This document shows, one piece after another, positions 36,201 to 48,183 of a stretch of 64,000 bases of DNA (within the stretch, counting starts at the first letter, position 1; every line of letters starts with the position of its first letter). The notes below the pieces were generated by a model. It made no database searches. It was not told the DNA's origin and worked only from the letters and a program-made list of their open reading frames with translations. A program made the position numbers and the translations under genes. The stretch covers positions 23,203,126-23,267,125 of the forward strand of contig OX387195.1 in the NCBI GenBank assembly GCA_947561395.2. The letters run 5' to 3'. This DNA is from Buxus sempervirens (Eukaryota > Streptophyta > Magnoliopsida > Buxales > Buxaceae).

Positions 36201-37334
36201 TTAGGTCCTTTTCAGGCCCTAATCAGAGTCAGTCCACCAAGTTTTTTGGAAGACCCTGATGCCTTCCAAGTGGCTTTCTTCATGTGAACTTCCTTGGAAA
36301 AAACTCTTATAGTGGATAATCTCCTTCAAATAATTGTAAAAATAATGTGCAAGCAAAACAATAGCACCTTTTTATTTGAATTACCACTTTGCTCCAGCAA
36401 TATGGTGGCATTTGTTGAGGAGGTTTTCAGTGGAGTGGATGCAAATAATCTGTCAAGTTCGCTAAGTACCTTCCCTATTAAGTGCAGAGAAAGGAGATTA
36501 TCTTGGTGACAGAGCTTTGTTCTTTGGTCTTCACTTGGACAATTGGAAGAGGGACAACAACTAAAAGGAAAATAATATATTTTAAAAGAGGAGAGAAATT
36601 TGAACTGAGAAGAACAATATCATTCACTTCATATACATTAATGCTCGTTTTCTACAGAAATTTCAAGAACAAACTTCTCTCCCCTTTTCATAGACCAGGA
36701 TAATGTATCTATGTCTGGATATGTGTACACATTGCCTCCCCACATTTTAATAAGGTTCCCTTATTACTGTTGGAAAGGAAAAAGGTGAAGAAACACTACA
36801 TTATTTGTGATTAGAAAGACTTGGAAACTAATGATGAACAAATTTCTGAACAACGAGTTTGTTTCAAATAGCAAAAAGCGAACTGACTAAACCAAGTGAC
36901 CAACAAGCCACATATCCTAGAAAGGGATAACACTACAGAAACTACCCGAAGTCGTAATTATTCATTTACCAACTTGACTAATATTTGTGGCTGCAGTAAA
37001 CCACTAAAACCCCTGGTCACAGTACCTCAGTCCAGCTGCTTTGCATTTCTGTGTTCATCTGGCTCATAATACTCTTCATTATCCATATAAAAAAATAAAA
37101 AAAGTGGGTAAAAAAACCAAAAAAAAAAAAAATTTCTCCCCCTCCATGGGTTAGGTCAAATCAACAAAATCAAATATTTGAGAAGCATGAGCATGACAGC
37201 ATCTAGACAGCGGTTATGACTTATTTATAGTACCATCAGATTTTTCTGGAAAGAAAACCATAGAGGAAATATGAAAGATATGCATCAAGTAAGTCAAAAA
37301 GCATGAAGAGCACTCAAGAAGGCCAAAACCAAAC
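33222..37334 (-). other. intron 6 of the helicase pseudogene, repeat-rich
   Basis: 4.1 kb without a supported gene. About 33700-34140 is very AT-rich. About 34390-34603 holds two related 109-bp units (AGGACTTATG ... CGGCAGGCTC ... GCAGCCGTCG). A poorly defined dispersed repeat with GCCAGCACCGC spans about 34850-35030. At about 36100-36160 a plus-strand FCGYAGHPQTCPSWEC run recalls a zinc knuckle of LINE ORF1, but the match is too short to call. Confidence 0.5.
35195..35460. repeat. two foldback structures in intron 6
   Basis: GTTAGTGTTTTTTCAA at about 35183-35200 is complementary to TTGAAAAAAACACTAAC at about 35230-35247. A second pair lies around TTGGGAAAAGTTCTCTCTTC (about 35376) and GAAGAGAAAACTCTTCCCAA (about 35431). 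They look like remains of small foldback MITEs; no target duplication identified. Confidence 0.6.
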
Positions 37335-37803
37335 CTGTATGAGGACAAACTTTTGCCGTGAAAGACCAGCCTGCAGCAAAAAATATTTTTCCCAGAGAAC
37401 AATTTTACAAAAAATATAAAGAAAAGAGGAAAGGAAAAAGGAAACTATGGTATCATTAGTATAAAGGGAAGTGTCCCAAATAACATTAGTATATTTCCAC
37501 CTTGCAGTTGCAGATATATTTGATGAAAACATATGAGAACTCCAAATAGATCACAAGGGGTAAAAGGAAATAAAGAAAGAAAAAGTAATTATAATGTTAC
37601 ATGAAACTCACATGTATGGCTTCCAGTTGGGATGGATTGTGATTATTTTCAAGAAATTCCATGAGGGGTCTAGAAATTTTCCAGGCCTGATCTTCAGAGT
37701 TAGCATCCTTCTCAGCAGCTGTTAATATCAAATTCCTGAACGGAAGAGAGCCAATGGATCGCAAAGCCACATATTCACGGATGATAGTAGATAAACTGCT
37801 AAT
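37335..37803 (-). pseudogene. MAA3: helicase pseudogene exons 5-6
   Basis: Exon 5 (37803-37612, 64 codons) carries STIIREYVALRSIGSLPF and ends NHNPSQLEAIH, the Q-motif-like block before the helicase core. Exon 6 (37370-37335) is a 12-codon mini-exon AGLSRQKFVLIQ leading into the Walker A loop. Both keep GT-AG sites and phase 0. No lesion seen within these exons. Confidence 0.88.
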
Positions 37804-38949
37804 CTGCGTAGCATATTGCAGGAAAACTAACATGAAAAATTATACTTAAGTATCCATCAGCATTATATGATATTAAAATTTGTAAGAGAACAGCAATGCA
37901 ACAAGAACTTGGGCTCTTGGCATATAACTCCATTTGTAATCAACAAAGTATGATTAAAGAAGTATCCTTCTTCAGAACAATAACCATCTTCTTTCACCAG
38001 CTAGTTTCTCAGATTATTCCCAGATAAATACTCATGCAATACCAATAAAGTGATGTTATCACTAGTATCTTTCATTCAATAGACAATAGCGATAAATGCA
38101 TGTGTCATGCAAATATCCAATAAAATTGCCAAATTCGATGTAAGCCACCACAATCTTGAGATTAGTGGTTTCCTTATACTGAGTTTTTCTAGCGAACAAC
38201 CATGGCATGCACCAAGAAATTTTAATTGTCTGATCGTTAGACTGTTGGATGAGCCATACAATGCTCCCAGGTTAAATCAATCATAAAATAAGTAGTCATT
38301 GATCCGCTAGTATAATGAAATCCAAAAATTAAGGGTAATGAATATCAACCTGAGATAGGACTTGGGTTATAGGTCAAGATTCACTTAATTAGCGAACATA
38401 TCTTACCAGGTTTAGTTAACTATGGGGTTGTTTCTATACCAGGGGAGTGATGACTTGGCCCAGTCCAGAAAATCAATCAGACCAGGGACCTTTTACTATC
38501 TCGCCTCTAAAGATAATATCTCCAGGGTAATTCACCTTTCCCATATATTGCCAAAAATCTATGCATCATATAATTTGACAAACATATTAAAATTCTGCAG
38601 TATAAATGCTACTAAAATTTCACCCAAAATTTTTGGAAGTTCTGCCAAAAAACCTTGATTGCAGTGGCTGCTTCTGCAAACCTCTGTAAAGTATAAACGT
38701 CATTTTAGTTCAATCTTTTGCAAGATTCAAATTGAAAACTAAATTGAATAACTAGCCTTTAAAAGTCTAACAAGAGACACCAAGGATTTTGAAGAAAAAT
38801 AATCTAAATTGCTAATTTATCACGGGGTTTAAACTTTGATTTATTCTGAAAAAAAAAAAGGAAAACATTTGTATACTGCTTCAAAATGTATGTTGATGCA
38901 TCTACATGCATTTGAGATGTCTTGCTGAACCAATGAAAGTTGAAAACTG

Positions 38950-39200
38950 GAAACAAAACGAACACGAACACGAACGGAGGTTGCGAACACGAACGACGGA
39001 GGTTGCAGCGACGTCGAACGACGGAGGTAGCAGCGAACGGAGGAGCGACGGCGAACGACGGAGATTGTGAAGAACGGAGGTAGCAGCGACGGAGGTAGCG
39101 AACGACGGAGGTTGTAGTGAACGACGGAGGCAGCGACGACGAAGGAGGTAGCAGCGACGACGAAGGTAGCAGCGAACGTCGGAAGTAGCGAACGGTGGTA
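38950..39200 (+). repeat. GC-rich minisatellite in the LINE 5' leader
   Basis: Irregular tandem units of the type AACGACGGAGGTAGCAGCGA and shorter forms (GAACGGAGGTAGCAGCGACG) fill about 250 bp just before ORF1. The composition differs sharply from the AT-rich intron. In mammalian L1s comparable 5' tandem units act as promoter monomers; a promoter role here is inference. Confidence 0.7.
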
Positions 39201-41530
39201 GAAATTATGGATAGTAGGGGTGGTTTGTCACTCAGACCAAGAGGAGGGGGAAGTCGTTGGTCCTATGATAGGATGCCTTGCCAAAAACTGAAAGAGGTGG
39301 TCATCGTTTCAATGGGTCGATTTGGAAAACTCAGTTACGAATCCAACGGAAGGACCTACTGTTCGAAGGCTATGCTGGGAATTCTTGCCAGGTCGTCCGA
39401 ATAACAGAGAAGTGTAAACGACGACCACGGTGGCTGATACTACAAGAAGATGAGTGGAGATGGTTAGTGTCTAATACAGAATCGAGGATAAATCATTCGG
39501 GTGAGTACGAAGTGGTTGGAGTTATTAGGTCCGATTCAAAGAAGTTGGTCCTCGAGAAAAGGAGGAACAGGTGGGGGCATTTCTTGCAGTTATCTGCATT
39601 TGAGCCGAAGGCGACTTGGAGCTTGATTTTCCCGATGAATGTCGGGCAGCATGGATGGAGTCATGGAGATATATTGGTAAGGCTATAGAAGAAGTTCTGA
39701 AGAAGAGAGGAGATCCTGAGCACAGGATACCTCACTTTAATGGGAGGGCTTCATCAATGAGGACGAATTCACCTTCGTTGAAATTACTTGATGCCATTAA
39801 ACTAAATGGGGTTCGCGGTCAGGTTCAGAACATGGGGTGGAGCCCAGTGGTGGGTATATGTCTGACAGATAACAAATGGAGCATTGCGGTAATGTGCTCT
39901 CAGCCATTTAATACAACCAGGTGGGGCAAAATCCAAGATGCTCTGCGACGCATTCATGAACCCAGTTGTTCTATCGTGGAATTGCCTGCCAGAAAAGTTG
40001 TCATTTTCTCTCGCTCTAAGGAAGATATGGAGAAACTTATAAGGAGGAAGGAGATTCAGGTTGAAAGAAAATTCAAGGTTCGATTCTATCGACCAATGCT
40101 ACAAGGAGGGCTAAACGTAGGACTTGTTTCCGCAGGAGGTATTTGGATCAGCATAGTGGGAGTCCCACTTCATCTCCTTGCTCCGGAAACTTTGAAGACG
40201 TTAGGAAGAGTGTGTGGAGGTGCTCAGGAGATAGGGGGCATTGAGTTGATGCAAAACGACTTGTGTAAGATTTACATGAAGGTCAATGAAGTTTTTGCTC
40301 GTAGAATTCCATCTTCTATTTGCATTTGGGATGGGTCAGCTGTCTTTGAAACGGCAATTTCGATCCTGCCGGATAAGTTTTCTGCATCAGAGCGGTCATG
40401 GAGTTCGTTGCTGGAGGATGAAGATGATGATGTGGACAGTGGGCCCCAGCGTCAGGGGCAGGCCAGGGAGGCAGGTGGCGTCATCAGTACGTCTGGACTT
40501 ACCATTAATGCTAGCCAAGAGACCATTGAGGGGATTCATCATAATGGGCGATGGGCCCAGCCATCTCAGCTGATTGGATCCATGAGATGGAGGCAGGTTA
40601 GCCAACAGAAGGAGTCGGCCCAGGAGGTTTCTCGATCGCGTGACCAAGATATCTGTTTGGACCCTATCGGGCCAGATAACGAAGGACTTGAGTGAAGTAG
40701 GGCTGGGAAGGAGGGGGTCAGCCCTCGTCTTCGTCATGACCCGACCGAGAGTTCCCGATCGAGACGACCAGATCGTCACGGCTTCATATTGCAGGAAGAA
40801 GAGGGGGGAGCCAGCGCTTCACCCATCTCTGTTACCATATCTCAAGGGGTCACGGCGGACGTTGGAGACATTCCGACAAGGGTTAGAATTCCTTCGCCGA
40901 GTGTTGTGGAGGAGTTTCATAGCCAGAGTGAACCATCGGCAGGAGAGGAAGGATTTGCTAATGGGGCTGAGAGCGTGGAAGAAGCTCTGTTACGTAAGGA
41001 GGGTGAATGTATCAGACCGTTGGTTGGTTTTGCTGGCAAGTTGTGATTGCAATCAGAATCAGGATGTTATGTCCTCATCGAACTTGGTGGAAGAGGTGCA
41101 GAGGTCTCCACTGTCGGATAAATACGTACACGTCCTTGGAAATGTGGAAGAATCAGGGATGCAGAATGTCAGGGGAAGAGCATCAGAGGTCCTACCTCTT
41201 CTGGAGAACCATTGGCAGCTGGTGGAGAGCAACGAAGTAAGAGGCGAGTCCGTCAGCCCCATCGTTGCCATGTTACCTGAATCTCATTCCCCGATCCTTG
41301 GTCGAGAGCAGCTTTCAGGGGAAGAGAGAGAGGAAGAGCTTCAGGGGGAAGGAGGTCACTCGGAAAGGATCCTGGACAAGATAATAGTAATGAGTCAAGT
41401 GTTGGGGGTGTCTTTTGAAGGTTTTGAGATGGAAGCATTCGTTCTTTTCTTAGCCATAGAAGCTCAGCACGAAAAAGAGAGGGAAGCTAATAAAAAAGTG
41501 GCACGAGAGCTTAAGAAGCTGGCTTGGTAA
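39190..41530 (+). mobile_element. LINE ORF1 (nucleic-acid-binding protein), frame-broken
   Basis: Starts MDSRGGLSLRPRGGG, changes frame near 39270 (FNGSIWKTQLRIQRKDLLFE) and again near 39610 into the 39616-40695 frame (WMESWRYIGKAIEEVLKKRG). That frame has the DUF4283-like core with KVRFYRPMLQGGLNVG and GGIWISIVGVPLHLLAPETL. Further frames carry the Ser/Pro/Glu-rich tail, ending GVSFEGFEMEAFVLFLAIEA and KKVARELKKLAW at 41530. ORF1 of plant L1s binds element RNA and forms the ribonucleoprotein. At least three frame breaks are seen. Confidence 0.75.
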
Positions 41531-41601
41531 CGAAACACCGAGGATGTTAGGAGGAAAGAAGTGAACCCGAAAAGGGGTAAACAGGGGCTCAGAGGTGATT
41601 T

Positions 41602-44600
41602 ATGAAGATTAACATAATAAGTTGGAATACCAGAGGATTGAATGCAGGAGAAAAGAGGGTGACTGTTAAGTCTCTGCTAAGAATTTGGAAACCTGATGTT
41701 CTGATTATTCAGGAATCAAAGTTGGAAGAAGTGGATAGAAAGATCATGGGGGAGATTTGGGATTGTAAAAGAGTGCAATGGATCTTCTTGCCATCAAAAG
41801 GGAGTGCTAGTGGGATCATTTTGGCATGGAAAAGTGCGCCTTTCCAGCTTCAAAAGTCCTGGATAAAAGAGTATTCAGCATCTGTCCAATTGCAAGTTGT
41901 TGGCTCCTCAAAACCGATTCTGGTCAGTGGAGTGTATGACCCGAATGAGGTAACCTTGCAGGGTAGGGTGTGGGAGGAGCTAGAGGAGGTGAGGAAAAAT
42001 CTTCAGGGTCCGTGGTGTTTTGGGGGGGGGGGGGGGGGGGGGGGGTGGTGGATTTAAATGTGGTTAGGTATCCATCGGAAAGGACAGGGTGCAAGAATTG
42101 GACTACAGCAATGCAGAATTTCTCAGATTTTATTTACAGACTCGCATTGTTAGACATTCCAATATCAGGGTCAAAATACACTTGGTCCAACAAGAAGTCT
42201 TCTTCAAAAATTGACAGGTTCCTCGTTTCATCGGAGTGGGAGTCAAAATTTCCAAAATTTGCTTGTGAAGCTATGCTGAGAGTAATTTCAGATCATAACC
42301 CCTTGCTGCTGAGAAGTGAGAACTTTATAAAAGAGGCTACACCCTTTCAATTTGAAAATATGTGACTGGAAACTGCAGAGTTTGTTAACAAGGTGGAAAA
42401 GTGGTGGAACAAGCTGAAGGTTAACGGAACCCCGAGCTACATCTTAAGTCAGAAAATGAGGTTATTAAAAATAATTCTGAAGAAGTGGAATTATGAAGAG
42501 TTTGGAATGGTGGATGAGCAGGCGTTAAAGATGTTGACTCAGATAAGAGAGATTGATATCAAAACAAAGAAGGACCAATTAAGCACTACGGAATGGATGC
42601 TTAGGGAGAGATTGAAAACGGAGTATAGAAGATGGGCCTATTTGGAAGAAGTTAGTTGGAGACAAAAAGCAAGGGCACTATGGCTAAAAGCAGGTGATAG
42701 GAACACAAAGTTTTTCCACAAGCAAGCAAATGCAAGATGGCGGAACAATCACCTCAACAAAGTTGAGATAGACGGGATAATCTATGAAGAAGAGGAGGCC
42801 ATTAAGAGGAAGATTTCAGATGCTTATTGTATACAATTCAAGGAAGAATTTCAGTCTAGACCCAAGGTGGACGGATTAGAATTTCAGATGTTGTCAACGG
42901 AAGATAGCTATGGGCTAGAAAGACCTTTCCTAGAAGAGGAGGTAAAAGGAGTCATTGATCAACTCAACGGTGATAAAGCTCCGGGACTCGATGGATTCAC
43001 TTTAGCCTTCTTCAAAGCATGTCGGAGAATTGTTAAGGAGGACTTGATGGCTACGGTGGAGGAGTTCCACAAATCAGGGAAATTTGAAAGAAGTATGAAT
43101 GCAACATTCGTGGTGCTGATTCCCAAGAATAAAGATGCATACAAGTTGGATCAGCTCAGACTTATAAGCCTGGTTGGCAGTGTGTATAAGATCATATCAA
43201 AATTGCTTGCTAATAGGATGCGGAAGGTGTTGGATCCACTGATTTCTCAGACCCAAGGAGCTTTTGTAGGGGGTAGGCAATTGCAAGATGGAGTTCTCAT
43301 AGCAAGCGAATGCATTGATTCATGCCTAAAGGAGAAAACCCCGAAAATAATGTGCAAACCAGACCTCCAGAAGGCTTATGATAGTGTGAATTGGGACTTT
43401 CTGTTATATATTATGAGGAGGATGGGATTTGGAGAAAGGTGGAGAAGGTGGATTCATTTCTGCATATCGTCTGCTAGTATATCATTGTTGATAAATGGTT
43501 CTTCAGTTGGTTTTTTCAAGACTCAGAAAGGTCTTAGGCAAGGGGACCCAATCTCACCACTCTTGTTTACATTGGTGATGGAGGTATTTAGTAAAATGGT
43601 GACTCGACTTTCTGATCTTGGATCATTTCAAGGAGTAAATTTTGGAGGAGGCATTACCATAAGTCATTTACTGTTTGCAGATGACATTCTCATGTTCTGT
43701 GATCCTACTCATCATTCTATTCAGTGGCTGAAAGGAGTGCTACTATGTTTTCAGGCATGCTCGGGGTTGCAGGTGAACTTAGCCAAGAGCGAAATATTGG
43801 GGATTGGTGAAGTGGGAGGCCTAGAGGACTTAATTGTAGAACTAGGCTGCAAGGTGAATAAGCTGCCAATGACGTATTTGGGAATCCCCTTAGGAGCTAA
43901 ATTCAAGAATAGTTCGGTTTGGAACCCTCTACTTGAAAAAATGGAAAAGAAATTAGCGTCGTGGAAAAGCTGTATCTTGTCTAAAGGAGGCAAATTGACC
44001 TTGGTGTCAAATGTGTTGGCAGGCCTTCCTACATTCCTTTTGTCAGTCCTAAAGATGCCCATGTCTATTGCTTCCAAGTTGGAGCAAATCCAAAGAAATT
44101 TCTTGTGGAAGGGGCCCAGGGGAGAGGATAAGTTCCATTTAGTGAGCTGGAAATCAGTATGTAAATTGAAGGAGGAAGGTGGGCTTGGATTGAGACCTCT
44201 ACATGTCTTTAACAAAGCTTTATTCCAGAAGTGGATATGGAGGTACAGTAATGAGGCGGAGAGTCTATGGAGAAGGGTTATCCATCATAAGTACGGGTCT
44301 TCTTTTGGTGGTTGGTTTCCTCGTCAGCCTAAAGGTTCATTTGGGGTGAGCCTTTGGAGACCAATAGCAAGGGTTGCCGCATCAGTAGAGATTGATTGCA
44401 AATTTACTGTGGGTGATGGTAGGAGGGTCAGGATATGGGAGGATAAATGGTGTGGTAATGGAACTTTGAAGGACAAGTATAAAGCCTTATATAGTATTTG
44501 TAGGGACCCAGATGCCTTAGTGCATGATTCTATGGAGATAACACCTGCTGGAAAGGTGTGGAACATTACGTTTAGGAGGGAATTGCAAGATTGGGAGGTT

Positions 44601-45253
44601 GGAATTTTTGAAGAATTGCTGCAAGAGCTCTATAGTACCCAGCTGGACCAAGTGGAGGATGGTAGATTGTGGACAAAGGGTAAATCAGGCCTATTCTCAA
44701 TAAAGGAAGCCTATGCATGCCTAATCTCCATGGGATCAACAATTCCAGTCTATAAGCTTATTTGGACAAAATTCATTCCAAGTAAGGTATCTTTCTTTAC
44801 CTGGGCAGCAAGGTTAGACAAGATCTTAACTGTGAATCACTTAAAAAGTAGAGGTTGGCATGTGCCAAACAGATGCATAATGTGCAAAGCAGGCGAAGAA
44901 ACAGTAGAACACTTATTAATCCATTGCAATGAGGCTAACGATATATGGAGTAAAATTATTGCAAGGTTTGGAATATTGTGGGCCCAAGACAAGAGTATTG
45001 ACAAGGTGTACAAGCTTGGAGTGTAAAGAAAGGGAAAACTCGGAAGAACGTGCTGTGGAATGCTGCTCCGGCAGCCATTATTTGGGTAATCTGGGGAGAA
45101 AGAAACAACAGAATTTTCAGGAGTGTAGAGCGATGTTTACCAATTTTAGAAAGGAAAGTGCTAAGGCTTATGTATGATTGGCTGGCAGTTCATGGCATGA
45201 TGAATGACATACAAGTTCAGGACTTCGTCCTATGTCAACTATTTCTAGACTAG
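41602..45253 (+). mobile_element. LINE ORF2 (endonuclease and reverse transcriptase), few lesions
   Basis: An AP-endonuclease domain starts MKINIISWNTRGL with IIQESKLEEV and ends with SDHNPLLL. The reverse transcriptase has GDKAPGLDGF, KAYDSVNWDF, GLRQGDPISPLLF and the catalytic LLFADDILMF (about 43669-43698). Next is a zinc-finger linker (CIMCKAGEETVEHLLIHC) and a short tail WGERNNRIF to 45253; no RNase H domain. Lesions: a 24-G run at 42022-42045 where GGDFNVV is expected, a TGA for Trp at about 42363 (FENM*LETAEF), and a frame change near 45030. Otherwise the 877-codon frame 42393-45026 is open. Confidence 0.9.
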
Positions 45254-45689
45254 GTAAGAAATGGGCTCCAGAAAGGGGAGGTAGGCTGATGTCATCAGTG
45301 GAGAATGGGAAATGAATGTGGGTGTAGTTGAATTGTAAATACCCTTTTGGGTGCTGTATGGTGACTCCATTGTATCATGGGTACACTGTTTGTGAACCTA
45401 TGATCCAACTACCTAGTTTATTTATAATATACCTTATTTACCTATCAAAAAAACATTTATATTCTGATTTTCATCCCTTAACAAAATCATGTGATATAGA
45501 GAGACTAACAATCTATAGAAGATGAAATTTTTTTGGTTTTCATCAATGAACTCGTTCTTTAATTTTTATTTGAACAAATCAATCAATCGATAACTACATC
45601 TTATACTAACCAGTTAGGTCAGCAAAATGAATCCTCTTCCTCTATCCCAATCTGTCAAAAACAATATACTTTGGGTATTCAAATCCCTT

Positions 45690-46640
45690 CTAATTCACTC
45701 CATCAGTGTTCTTTTTTTTATCTTCTTCTTACCCTCTTAGATATATCAATGAGTACCCATTCACTCTTCACATCTGCCTTCGTAAGTCTTCACTTTACCT
45801 GCTCAAACCATCTTGCCTATTTTCATTTATCTCATCACCTATTTGAGCAGCACCTCACTACCCTCAAAAATTTTTATTCCTTATTTTTTATAGTCTCGCC
45901 ACACATCCATCTCAACATCCCCCATCTCATCAATGATCATTTATATATATACATATGTTTTTGTTGTTGTCTGATATTCTGATCCATATATCATAACGGA
46001 TCTCATTATTGCCTTGTAAAATTGTACCTAAGCCATCTAGATTTATTTATATGGGTAACATCATCATCTGTATACCCTGCACTGTTGATAATTGAACCAA
46101 TATAACAAAATTGATTACTTACAAGAACCTCTTGGTTCTCAATTCTTTGTGTTGCTTCACCTCTATCCTTATTTATACTAAAGCTACACTCCATACACTC
46201 GATCTAAGTCAACTTACTTTGAGATCTTTCAATTCAAAAATATCTCTCTTTAATTCCAATTTTGCATTCTCATCCTCTCTAGTTTGGTCCACCAAAGCTA
46301 AATCATCTACAAATAATATACATCAAAGCACATCATCATGGATATGACTATTTAATTAATCTATAGATTATTTTTTTGGATGGATAATGAGAGTTCGTCT
46401 ATAAATATAATTAAAGCAAAAAAATAATGGTTTATATCTGATCCTTGGAGTAAACCTATCATTGTTAGAAATTCATTTGTCTTGCGACCCACTATTCCTA
46501 CCCCCGTTAGCACTCCCTCATATGCATTTTCAATATATCTTATTAGCCTTTCTTTTCTTCTCAGAACCCCAAAATTAGCACTTTGACCAGGGAAGGACCA
46601 CCAAAGAGATAAGCCCTCCTCCACCATGTGAGTTGAGAAA
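45690..46640 (-). mobile_element. RTE-type LINE fragment (reverse transcriptase 3' half)
   Basis: Minus-strand text follows the RTE reverse transcriptase order: IRYIENAYEGVLTGVG, FLTMIGLLQGSDINHYFFAL, then DDLALVDQTRE, ECMECSFSINKDRGEA, QFCYIGSIINSAGY and FYKAIMRSVMIYGSE, then a broken tail. The catalytic block is degraded (RDD for ADD) and the frame is interrupted in several places. It is an old, 5'-truncated insertion in intron 4 of the helicase pseudogene. Confidence 0.8.
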
Positions 46641-47081
46641 TACCTGCTTTATTAGCAATTCTTAGCTTCTTTAAAACCTCTAATCACTAAGGACAAGCAC
46701 ATATTATGAACGAAATGATCACAAAATCATCATCATCATCATCAGCGTAATCCATTCCCCACCAAAGTGGAGTCAGTGGCACGAATTTTGTCTTTCCATC
46801 CTGCTCTATCAAAATCATATCTTCGGTTAATTTATGTTAATGTAAGTCTTGTTTTATTAACTCCATACATGTCCTTTTAAGTCTTACTATTGATCTCATA
46901 GGCCCTTCAATATGCATCCTCTAAAACCTTCTTACAAGTGCATCTCTATTTCACAATAAAGAAGACAAAAACATGGAACTGTCTTTTCCCACGAAGAAAT
47001 GTTCCTTTATTTTAACAGTTAGCCAAGATAGTTGCTCTTAAATTTGAACCCCTATGTCAATGTGAGAAAGTGAAATGAAAT
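46641..47081. other. intron 4 segment between the RTE relic and exon 4
   Basis: No gene seen. Contains a short CAT/ATC trinucleotide run at about 46729-46746. CCCCACCAAAGTGGAGTCAG (about 46758) looks like part of a dispersed plant repeat, unassigned. Confidence 0.5.
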
Positions 47082-47707
47082 CTATGAACAGTATAGAACA
47101 AAAGTGAAAAATTCACTAAGGAAATGACTAAAAGTAAAGAGAAAACAGGAAGTGAAAGACAAAGATGAAAGATAATAATAAAAACTGAAACCTAACTTCA
47201 GAATCCACAAGCCTTTCTTGTTCTCCTCAGCTTTGTCTACTTCATTAATAAATGAACGCATATTCAAAAGCCTCGAACAACATTTAATTTGATCTACTTT
47301 TATTTTCTTGACCTCCCCAGCTAAAATCATGCGAAGTCGAAGAAGATTTCCCTGATGGCGTTCCACCAATGCAAATGCATATGTAGATGGGAGTGTAGAG
47401 CCCTCTTGGAGCCCGCATCTTCTCCTACGCCCCCTCTCCTCCATTTTTACTGCATTGAGGAGAGGCTGCCATGTGTTCTGTAGGTCCCGCAGTTTGTTTT
47501 TAAACAAACGGCACCGTCAACCAACACTAACATTTTTCCATGTTTTTAAATGAAAAAGAAAAACTTAATAAAGGAAAAAAACTCACCTCGTCTTCAACAA
47601 CGAGTTGGTAAAGCCATCTTCAACAAGGAGTTGGCTTGGCTTTATTATAGCTGCCTATAACAGACGAACACAGAAATGAACGAAGACATGAATCCAATAA
47701 CAGGAGA

Positions 47708-47842
47708 AGAAACCTCGCCATGGGTGCTGATCAGGCCATCCACGACGATACATCTGCCGCTCTTTTTCCCCTCTCTGTTGCAAAGCTCCTCAGAGTCCTT
47801 GCTGACATCGAGAAACCTGGGCTTCTCATTCTTGGCAAACAG
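47708..47842 (+). pseudogene. ETFB: captured fragment of electron transfer flavoprotein beta subunit
   Basis: The frame reads NLAMGADQAIHDDTSAALF then PLSVAKLLRVLADIEKPGLL and ILGKQ. Plant ETF-beta (mitochondrial electron carrier from acyl-CoA and branched-chain dehydrogenases to ETF-ubiquinone oxidoreductase) has LAMGADRGIH, then PL..AK.L, then ENPGL...LGKQAIDDDC. Similarity stops exactly after GKQ at CAG/GTCTATC, a plausible exon-intron junction, so genomic DNA rather than cDNA was captured. About 45 codons; no independent function expected. Confidence 0.8.
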
Positions 47843-48066
47843 GTCTATCAAATGCTTCAATTTTACCTGAAGAATGCAATTACGAGGTTTTGTTCCTTTC
47901 CTTTTTAGTTTGTCTTATTTGGCTTGTGCGATTTGTGCGTTTCCTAGATCTCTTTGTACGGACAAGCATCACAAGAAGAAGAGCTCCATCCATTTGGGAA
48001 AACTCCAATTTCGACATTGACAACCTTTTTTCTATAATCGTTAGGATGTTCATGGGGAACGAACAA

Positions 48067-48183
48067 AGACATGAAGTTGGTGATGCATTGGATGAGCGGT
48101 GATCGTTCTCTCACTGTGTTTAGCATTCTCCACGCCTTCGTTCCCCACTCCTTTTCCTCTTCTCCACTTGCCTCCTCTTCCAT
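48067..48183 (-). pseudogene. THIM: captured fragment of hydroxyethylthiazole kinase
   Basis: From an ATG at 48183 the minus strand reads MEEEASGEEEKEWGTKAWRM then LNTVRERSPLIQCITNFMS. The SPLIQCITNF block is the N-terminal signature of plant ThiM, which phosphorylates the thiazole moiety in thiamine salvage. Similarity ends after ITNFMS, where the kinase continues MDL.ANTLL. The fragment lies opposite in orientation to the ETF-beta fragment, so at least two acquisitions occurred. Confidence 0.68.

Larger units (their letters stand above)
38865..45466 (+). mobile_element. near full-length L1 LINE in helicase intron 4
   Basis: An L1-type retrotransposon antisense to the helicase. Order: possible 14-bp target duplication (ACATTTGTATACTG at 38865 and ACATTTATATTCTG at 45453, 12 of 14 identical), GC-rich 5' minisatellite, ORF1 region (about 39190-41530), ORF2 (41602-45253), 3' leader of about 200 bp and a short A-run at 45447-45453. 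The two duplication copies differ at 2 of 14 sites, so the element is not very recent. The extent of the 5' end between 38879 and 38950 is uncertain. Confidence 0.85.

Noticed and set aside
40640-41530. Separate host gene of 296 codons
   Set aside because: Only its end (GVSFEGFEMEAF ... ARELKKLAW) resembles LINE ORF1; the first part overlaps the better-supported ORF1 frame and the setting is a LINE.
47720-47908. Free-standing small gene beginning MGADQAIHDD
   Set aside because: It is an internal fragment of ETF-beta within a transposon, starting at an internal Met and running into former intron sequence.
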